DNA from: Motilimonas eburnea
GTDB lineage: Bacteria; Pseudomonadota; Gammaproteobacteria; Enterobacterales; CBDFNC01
Reading direction: 5' to 3'
NCBI RefSeq assembly: GCF_021295345.1
Contig: NZ_JAIMJB010000010.1
Location: 1-64,000 of the forward strand
DNA: 64,000 bases
The notes beneath the pieces are model-generated. The model was not told the DNA's origin. It saw nothing but the letters and a program-made list of their open reading frames with translations, and made no database searches. This document shows positions 58,927 to 64,000 of this stretch, in pieces. The first letter of the stretch is position 1; each line of letters opens with the position of its first letter. A program made the translations under genes and the position numbers.

Positions 58927-60390
58927 TTAAACTTTTTCCGCCGCCTGCTTCATCAAAGTGATATTTAACTCGAATTTTGCCAATTCCTTCACCACGGAGC
59001 CGATATTACCCGCACCTTGAGTTAACACTAAGTCGCCATCTTGTAGCACATCAGCGAGTACACCGGGTAATTCTGCAACAGTTGCCACATGGATAGGTTC
59101 TTTATCGCTGCGTTGGCGAATCGTTCGGCATAATGCTCGGCTATCCGCCCCCGGTATGGGTTGCTCACCCGCGGCATACACATCCAGCAAAATCAATTGA
59201 TCCACTTGTGACAACACAGTCGCAAAGTCTTCATATAAGTCACGGGTACGGGTAAAGCGGTGCGGTTGATAGGCCATCACTAAACGGCGTTCCGGCCAAC
59301 CAGCTTTTGCCGCTTTAATCGTAGCCAAGACTTCACTTGGATGATGGCCATAGTCATCTACTAACATGGCTTTACCGCGCCCGGTCTCAAATTCACCGTA
59401 ATGCTCAAAGCGTCGACCGATACCGGCAAACTTCTCTAATGCGCTAATTATGGCTTCATCTTCTATGTTATCTTCAGTGGCGACAGCAATCGCTGCGGCT
59501 GCGTTTAACGCATTGTGGCGACCCGGCAAATTCAAGCCAATCGACAGCGGTGCCTTATCTTTGCGATGTACGATGAACTGGCAAGCGCTCGCGGTTTGCA
59601 CAAAATCCGAAATACGCACATCGGCATGCTCTGAAAAGCCATAAGTCACATATTGACGACCCACTCGCGGTAATAACGACTCAACGACTTCATCATCGAT
59701 ACACAATACGGCCACACCGTAAAACGGCAGATTATGCAAAAACTCGATGAAGGTATTTTTTAATACTTCAAAGTCACCTTGGTAAGTATCCATGTGGTCC
59801 GCTTCGATGTTCGTCACCACCGACACCATAGGTTGCAAATGTAAAAACGACGCATCACTTTCATCGGCTTCAGCAATCAAATAACGACTAGCACCAAGTT
59901 TTGCATTCGTTCCGGCACTGTTTAATAAGCCACCGATAACAAAGGTAGGATCGCGCTCGGCTTCCCCATAGATACTGGCAATCAAACTCGTGGTCGTGGT
60001 TTTACCATGGGTGCCCGCAATAGCGACACCATGACGATAACGCATCAGTTCAGCCAGCATTTCAGCACGTCTTACAATCGGAATACGCAGCTCGGCAGCA
60101 GCCATAATTTCAGGGTTTTCTTTATTGATTGCGGTCGATACCACCACCACAGAAGCGCCAGTGATATTTTCTGCATCATGACCTATAGTGATGGTTGCCC
60201 CTAAGTTGCGTAACCTTTGTACAACTTGGTTCTCGCCAATATCTGAGCCAGTAATATGATAACCTTCGTGGAGCAAGACCTCAGCAATACCGCCCATACC
60301 CGCACCACCTATGCCCACAAAATGGATTTGTTTAACACGGCGCATTTCTGGGATCATGGCTCTTAATTTATCTAGCTCAACTTTGCTCAT
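58927..60390 (-). CDS. murC: UDP-N-acetylmuramate-L-alanine ligase
   Basis: The 487-residue Mur ligase has the UDP-binding [18 protein letters not shown], the P-loop [36 protein letters not shown] and the C-terminal [11 protein letters not shown]. It adds L-alanine to UDP-MurNAc using ATP. It overlaps the end of murG by four bases. Confidence 0.97.
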   Translation of the reverse strand: MSKVELDKLRAMIPEMRRVKQIHFVGIGGAGMGGIAEVLLHEGYHITGSDIGENQVVQRLRNLGATITIGHDAENITGASVVVVSTAINKENPEIMAAAELRIPIVRRAEMLAELMRYRHGVAIAGTHGKTTTTSLIASIYGEAERDPTFVIGGLLNSAGTNAKLGASRYLIAEADESDASFLHLQPMVSVVTNIEADHMDTYQGDFEVLKNTFIEFLHNLPFYGVAVLCIDDEVVESLLPRVGRQYVTYGFSEHADVRISDFVQTASACQFIVHRKDKAPLSIGLNLPGRHNALNAAAAIAVATEDNIEDEAIISALEKFAGIGRRFEHYGEFETGRGKAMLVDDYGHHPSEVLATIKAAKAGWPERRLVMAYQPHRFTRTRDLYEDFATVLSQVDQLILLDVYAAGEQPIPGADSRALCRTIRQRSDKEPIHVATVAELPGVLADVLQDGDLVLTQGAGNIGSVVKELAKFELNITLMKQAAEKV

Positions 60391-61487
60391 TTACAACTCT
60401 CTGTTAATTCATTACATATCGCAGCAACCCTCGCGGTGGCATCGGTAATGCCTAATTCACGCGCTTTGGTCGCCATGGCGACCACTGTCTCAGGTTGCTG
60501 CATAAATTGGTTTAATTGCTCGGCTAAGGTAGCCGGCGATAACTCTGGTTGCGGCATAAGGATGCCTGCTTGCAGCTCGACTAAACTCAATGCATTTTTA
60601 GTTTGATGATCATCAACCGCATGAGGTAAAGGGACAAATATCGCAGCAACGCCCGCAACAGCCAGTTCAGAAACGGTTAACGCCCCCGCTCGACACACCA
60701 CTACATCGGCCCATTGGTAGGCCTCGGCCATATCATCAATAAAATCAGTGGCAGTGACTTGAGATAAATCCACACCTTGTTGCTGATAAGCTTGATTAAC
60801 CGCCGTGCTGTTACCCTTACCCGTTTGATGGCGAACAAATACACTATTGGCACTTAACTGCGCGACGGCTTGAGGTACGGTGTCGTTTAATACCTTGGCG
60901 CCTAAACTGCCCCCGACCACTAACACCTTTAAAGGGCCTTTAGGAGCAACGATTGGCTGGCAGGCCAAAGCAACGACTTCGGTGCGTACGGGATTGCCCA
61001 CCAGCTCAGCTCCGCTAAAGGTATCAGGAAAAGCCATTAATACGCGAGTAGCAAACTTGGCTAAAATGCGATTGGTCATGCCCGCTGCCGCATTTTGCTC
61101 ATGCAGCACTAAGGGAATGCCTTGTAACCAACAGGCTATGCCGCCCGGCCCACTGGCAAATCCCCCCATCCCCAAAACCACATCTGGGCGATGCTGTTGT
61201 AGGATCCTACGCGCTTGTAAAATCGACTTAACAATACGAAATGGCGCCAGTAATAGGCGTTTTAAGCCATTACCTCTTACCCCGGCAATGTCTATAAAAT
61301 CAATCATGAAGCCATGTTTCGGCACTAATTGGGCTTCCATCCGGTCTGCTGTGCCCAGCCAGCGAATTTGCCAGCCTTGGTCAGCCAACGCCTTGGCTAC
61401 GGCAATTCCCGGGAACACGTGGCCACCTGTGCCGCCCGCCATGATCAATAACGTTTTTGCTTGTTTCACCGCCAACTTATCGTTCAT
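60387..61487 (-). CDS. murG: Lipid II synthase MurG
   Basis: A 366-residue GT28 enzyme with [50 protein letters not shown] and [14 protein letters not shown] plus [15 protein letters not shown] for UDP-GlcNAc binding. It transfers GlcNAc to lipid I on the inner face of the membrane. It overlaps the end of ftsW by 11 bases, as is common. Confidence 0.97.
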   Translation of the reverse strand: MNDKLAVKQAKTLLIMAGGTGGHVFPGIAVAKALADQGWQIRWLGTADRMEAQLVPKHGFMIDFIDIAGVRGNGLKRLLLAPFRIVKSILQARRILQQHRPDVVLGMGGFASGPGGIACWLQGIPLVLHEQNAAAGMTNRILAKFATRVLMAFPDTFSGAELVGNPVRTEVVALACQPIVAPKGPLKVLVVGGSLGAKVLNDTVPQAVAQLSANSVFVRHQTGKGNSTAVNQAYQQQGVDLSQVTATDFIDDMAEAYQWADVVVCRAGALTVSELAVAGVAAIFVPLPHAVDDHQTKNALSLVELQAGILMPQPELSPATLAEQLNQFMQQPETVVAMATKARELGITDATARVAAICNELTESCK

Positions 61488-62649
61488 GTTTCACCTCCCG
61501 AGCTTGGCAGGTATCACGACGAAACTCATAATCAATACGCACTAATATTCCTACAGCTAACGCCATCATTAACAAACTCGACCCACCATAACTAACCAAG
61601 GGTAAAGTAAGCCCTTTTGTGGGTAATATACCCGCTGCCGCGCCTATGTTGACCGCGGTTTGAAAACTAAACCAGATCCCTATCGCCATCGCTAGGTACC
61701 CACTGTAGAGCTGATCATGCTGCAGCGTTTTTTTACCAATCCATAGCGCCTTCATCGCTAACCACAGCAGTAAACCGAGCACGACCATCACACCAAAAAA
61801 GCCGGTTTCTTCCGCTAAAATGGCAAACACAAAGTCAGTGTGTGCTTCAGGTAAATACTCTAACTTTTGTACCGAATTGCCTAACCCTTGACCAAACCAT
61901 CCACCACGGCCAAACGCCATCAATGATTGGGTTAATTGATAACCGCTGCCAAAGGGGTCTTGCCACGGGTCTAAGAATGACGTGACACGGCGCATCCGAT
62001 AAGGCTCAACCACAATCAGCAAGATCACGGCGGATACCCCTGTGATCAAAATGGCAATAAACTGGCCTATCTTGGCACCAGCCAAAAATAATAACCCAAC
62101 CGTGGTGACCATCATTACCACCACTGAACCTAAATCCGGTTGCGCCAGCAGTAAGGTAGCTAACACGAATAACACGATCAAGGGTTTGAAAAAGCCCTTT
62201 AAGGTTTCTTGAACTTCTTGTTGGCGCCTCACTAAGTAGCTGGCGAGGTAAGCAAACAAAGCAAACTTAGCAAACTCAGCAGGTTGAATGTTAATAGGGC
62301 CAACCCCTATCCAGCGCACCGCCCCATTAACACTGCGCCCAACAATCAGCACGGCAATTAACAAGACGATGGCTAACAATAAAAAACGACCACTATTTTC
62401 TTGCCAAAAACTTATCGGCAACATCAGCACAATTGCGCCCATCACCAAAGCGGCAATAACAAACACCCCATGACGCTTAACAAACATCATGGGATCATTT
62501 TGTAATGCAATCCCTTCGGGAATCGACGCCGATGCCACCATAATTAAACCGATCACCACTAGACTAAGAGCCAATACCACTAATTGACGGTCGTAAAAGC
62601 TATGTGTGGCGGCTGGAAATAACCAGCCTTTTAATCGGCTTAAGGACAT
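61477..62649 (-). CDS. ftsW: Septal peptidoglycan polymerase FtsW
   Basis: The 390-residue SEDS protein has about ten hydrophobic helices and family motifs [36 protein letters not shown]-like [39 protein letters not shown] and [14 protein letters not shown]. It polymerises glycan strands at the septum together with FtsI. It overlaps the murD end by ten bases. Confidence 0.97.
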   Translation of the reverse strand: MSLSRLKGWLFPAATHSFYDRQLVVLALSLVVIGLIMVASASIPEGIALQNDPMMFVKRHGVFVIAALVMGAIVLMLPISFWQENSGRFLLLAIVLLIAVLIVGRSVNGAVRWIGVGPINIQPAEFAKFALFAYLASYLVRRQQEVQETLKGFFKPLIVLFVLATLLLAQPDLGSVVVMMVTTVGLLFLAGAKIGQFIAILITGVSAVILLIVVEPYRMRRVTSFLDPWQDPFGSGYQLTQSLMAFGRGGWFGQGLGNSVQKLEYLPEAHTDFVFAILAEETGFFGVMVVLGLLLWLAMKALWIGKKTLQHDQLYSGYLAMAIGIWFSFQTAVNIGAAAGILPTKGLTLPLVSYGGSSLLMMALAVGILVRIDYEFRRDTCQAREVKHER

Positions 62650-63962
62650 GGCAATGCCTCGACTAACTGGCGAAAGTGTTCCCCGCGAGCCATATAGTTA
62701 GGGTACATATCTAAGCTGGCACAGGCCGGAGAGAGAAGCACCCAGTCGCCTTGCTCTGAGCGTTTTGCACAATAATTTACGGCCGCATCTAAATCATCAA
62801 CAATCACGCATTTTTCATGCAAACGCGCAATCTCGGCTTTATCTTGACCAAAACACACGACGCTGGCAATGCGCTCAGCAAAAGCGGGAGCCAGCGGGCT
62901 AAAGTCACCGCCTTTACCATCGCCACCCGCAATCAGGTGTAATTGCCCTGTGATGACAGGCGCTAAACCATCAATGGCTGCAAGGGTTGCGCCAACATTG
63001 GTCGCTTTAGAATCATTGATCCAGCGAACCCCGTTGACTTGTTTAATAAACTCACAACGATGAGCCAATCCTTTATAGTTTTTAGCCGCTTTGATGGCTG
63101 CTTGACGTTCAATCCCTGCGCAGTCTGCAATGGCTAAAGCCGCTAATACATTGGCCAGATTATGCAGTCCAGATAACTGCATTTCATCGCTCGTGAGTAA
63201 TCCTTGCTCGCCTTTAGTTAATGCGAAACCCGTCGAGCTGGGTTGTAAACCATAGTCATCTTCGTCATCAGTGCCAAAAGAAACTATCTGCGCCGACGTG
63301 GTTTCGGGGAACGTCAAGGGGTCATCGCGGTTGACTAATACATAAGCGGCGTTTTGGTAGATGCTCATCTTAGCTTGACGGTAAGCCTCAAACGAATCAT
63401 AGCGATCCATATGATCTTCCGAGACATTAAGTACCGTGGCCACGCGAGGTTTTAGGCTATGGGTGGTTTCCAGTTGAAAGCTCGATAGCTCAAGTACGTA
63501 TAAATCACAATCTTGCTTAAGTAAGGATAAAGCAGGCACGCCAATATTACCGCCCACCCCAACCTTTATTCCGGCTTGTTGCGCCATCTCACCGACTAAG
63601 CTGGTCACCGTGCTTTTACCGTTGGAGCCAGTAATCGCAATAACAGGCTTGTTCACCGCCCGTGCAAATAGCTCAATGTCACCGATAATCTCAACCCCAT
63701 TGGCCGCCGCTTCAACCAGGGCGGGTGACGCCAATGCAATACCTGGGCTGGCAATGATTAAATCAGCTTGATTCAGCAAAGCTTGATCGATTTCGCCCGC
63801 ATAGAGCGGCACATGGTCAGGTAGCTGATCTTTCCCTGGCGGCTCAGCACGCGTATCCACCACCTTAGGGATCACATCAAATTGTAAGCAATAGTCAACA
63901 CAAGACAGGCCTGTGATGCCCAGTCCTAAAATGACGATGTTTTGCTGCTTATGTAGTGACAT
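62640..63962 (-). CDS. murD: UDP-N-acetylmuramoylalanine-D-glutamate ligase
   Basis: The ATG at 63962 gives a 440-residue Mur ligase; the GTG just before it is in frame but unneeded. Motifs are [17 protein letters not shown], the P-loop [31 protein letters not shown] and [20 protein letters not shown]. It adds D-glutamate in peptidoglycan precursor synthesis. It follows mraY by 18 bases on the same strand. Confidence 0.96.
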   Translation of the reverse strand: MSLHKQQNIVILGLGITGLSCVDYCLQFDVIPKVVDTRAEPPGKDQLPDHVPLYAGEIDQALLNQADLIIASPGIALASPALVEAAANGVEIIGDIELFARAVNKPVIAITGSNGKSTVTSLVGEMAQQAGIKVGVGGNIGVPALSLLKQDCDLYVLELSSFQLETTHSLKPRVATVLNVSEDHMDRYDSFEAYRQAKMSIYQNAAYVLVNRDDPLTFPETTSAQIVSFGTDDEDDYGLQPSSTGFALTKGEQGLLTSDEMQLSGLHNLANVLAALAIADCAGIERQAAIKAAKNYKGLAHRCEFIKQVNGVRWINDSKATNVGATLAAIDGLAPVITGQLHLIAGGDGKGGDFSPLAPAFAERIASVVCFGQDKAEIARLHEKCVIVDDLDAAVNYCAKRSEQGDWVLLSPACASLDMYPNYMARGEHFRQLVEALPCP

Positions 63963-63980
63963 CACTTTGCTTACCCCAAA

Positions 63981-64000
63981 TTAACGTAACTTAAGCGTCA
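63981..64000 (-). CDS. mraY: mraY C-terminus (partial, cut by window edge)
   Basis: Reading the minus strand inward from 64000, the last codons are Thr-Leu-Lys-Leu-Arg and TAA (63981-63983), matching the usual end of MraY, the lipid I synthase. Its position directly before murD is the canonical dcw order. The identification rests on position and this short tail. Confidence 0.7.

Overview
This window comes from a free-living gammaproteobacterium, most like the Alteromonadales (Shewanella, Motilimonas and Ferrimonas relatives). The placement is inferred from gene content and order, because no rRNA lies in the window. Markers are the pdhR-aceE-aceF-lpdA block, nadC next to pilABCD, mutT-coaE-zapD-yacG, a secA preceded by an M23 peptidase gene, dciA-lpxC, and the division and cell-wall cluster mraY-murD-ftsW-murG-murC-ftsQ-ftsA-ftsZ. 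The ast genes for arginine catabolism sit next to a pabA-type amidotransferase gene. No tRNA, rRNA, CRISPR array or prophage was seen.

Layout. 1-121: end of an IS3-family insertion sequence cut by the window edge. 300-5,100: small membrane and secreted proteins, a DsbA-like lipoprotein, an erythromycin-esterase-family lipoprotein and an OmpA-type porin. 5,150-7,020: two overlapping paralogous LysR regulators, the second frameshifted at a run of nine C. 7,090-11,320: class II fructose bisphosphatase, MsrA, a beta-hydroxyacid dehydrogenase and a divergent MocR-type regulator. 11,540-17,060 (minus): astC, astA, astD, a DUF1338 gene and pabA. 17,300-23,320: DUF3124 and DUF4397 proteins, an iron-sulfur photolyase-like protein, a MATE pump with a divergent AraC regulator, and a small P-loop kinase. 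23,417-33,349: a membrane diguanylate cyclase, a beta-helix lipoprotein on a Thr/Pro repeat stalk, and a compact polysaccharide operon (three GT4 glycosyltransferases, a flippase, a polymerase/ligase). 33,398-42,820: pyruvate dehydrogenase genes, ampD, an aspartic protease and nadC. 43,416-47,791: type IV pilus genes pilABCD. 47,882-64,000: housekeeping, secretion and the dcw cluster on the minus strand, with dciA on the plus strand.

The most notable non-coding structure is a family of paired, inverted palindromic repeats (REP doublets, REPIN-like) at five intergenic sites, mostly 3' of genes. Their hairpin stems differ between copies by compensating changes, while the flanks (GTGGGAGC and GCGATAAAT) are kept. 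A second subclass with a GAGCTTGCTC core lies at one of these sites, between two copies of a 44-bp duplication of a gene's 3' end. Other regulatory signals are a 17-bp PdhR operator before pdhR, an ARG box upstream of the ast genes, palindromes at the starts of the MocR, LysR and photolyase genes and in the MATE/AraC gap, and several intrinsic terminators, including one between astD and the DUF1338 gene.

Most of the window is conserved chromosome. The parts most likely to vary between strains are the polysaccharide locus, the poly-C LysR gene, the 12-bp tandem repeat in the beta-helix lipoprotein, the pilin, and the REP doublets. No wholly new gene system could be shown from the sequence alone. 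The repeat family and the c-di-GMP/polysaccharide/beta-helix locus are the best candidates.
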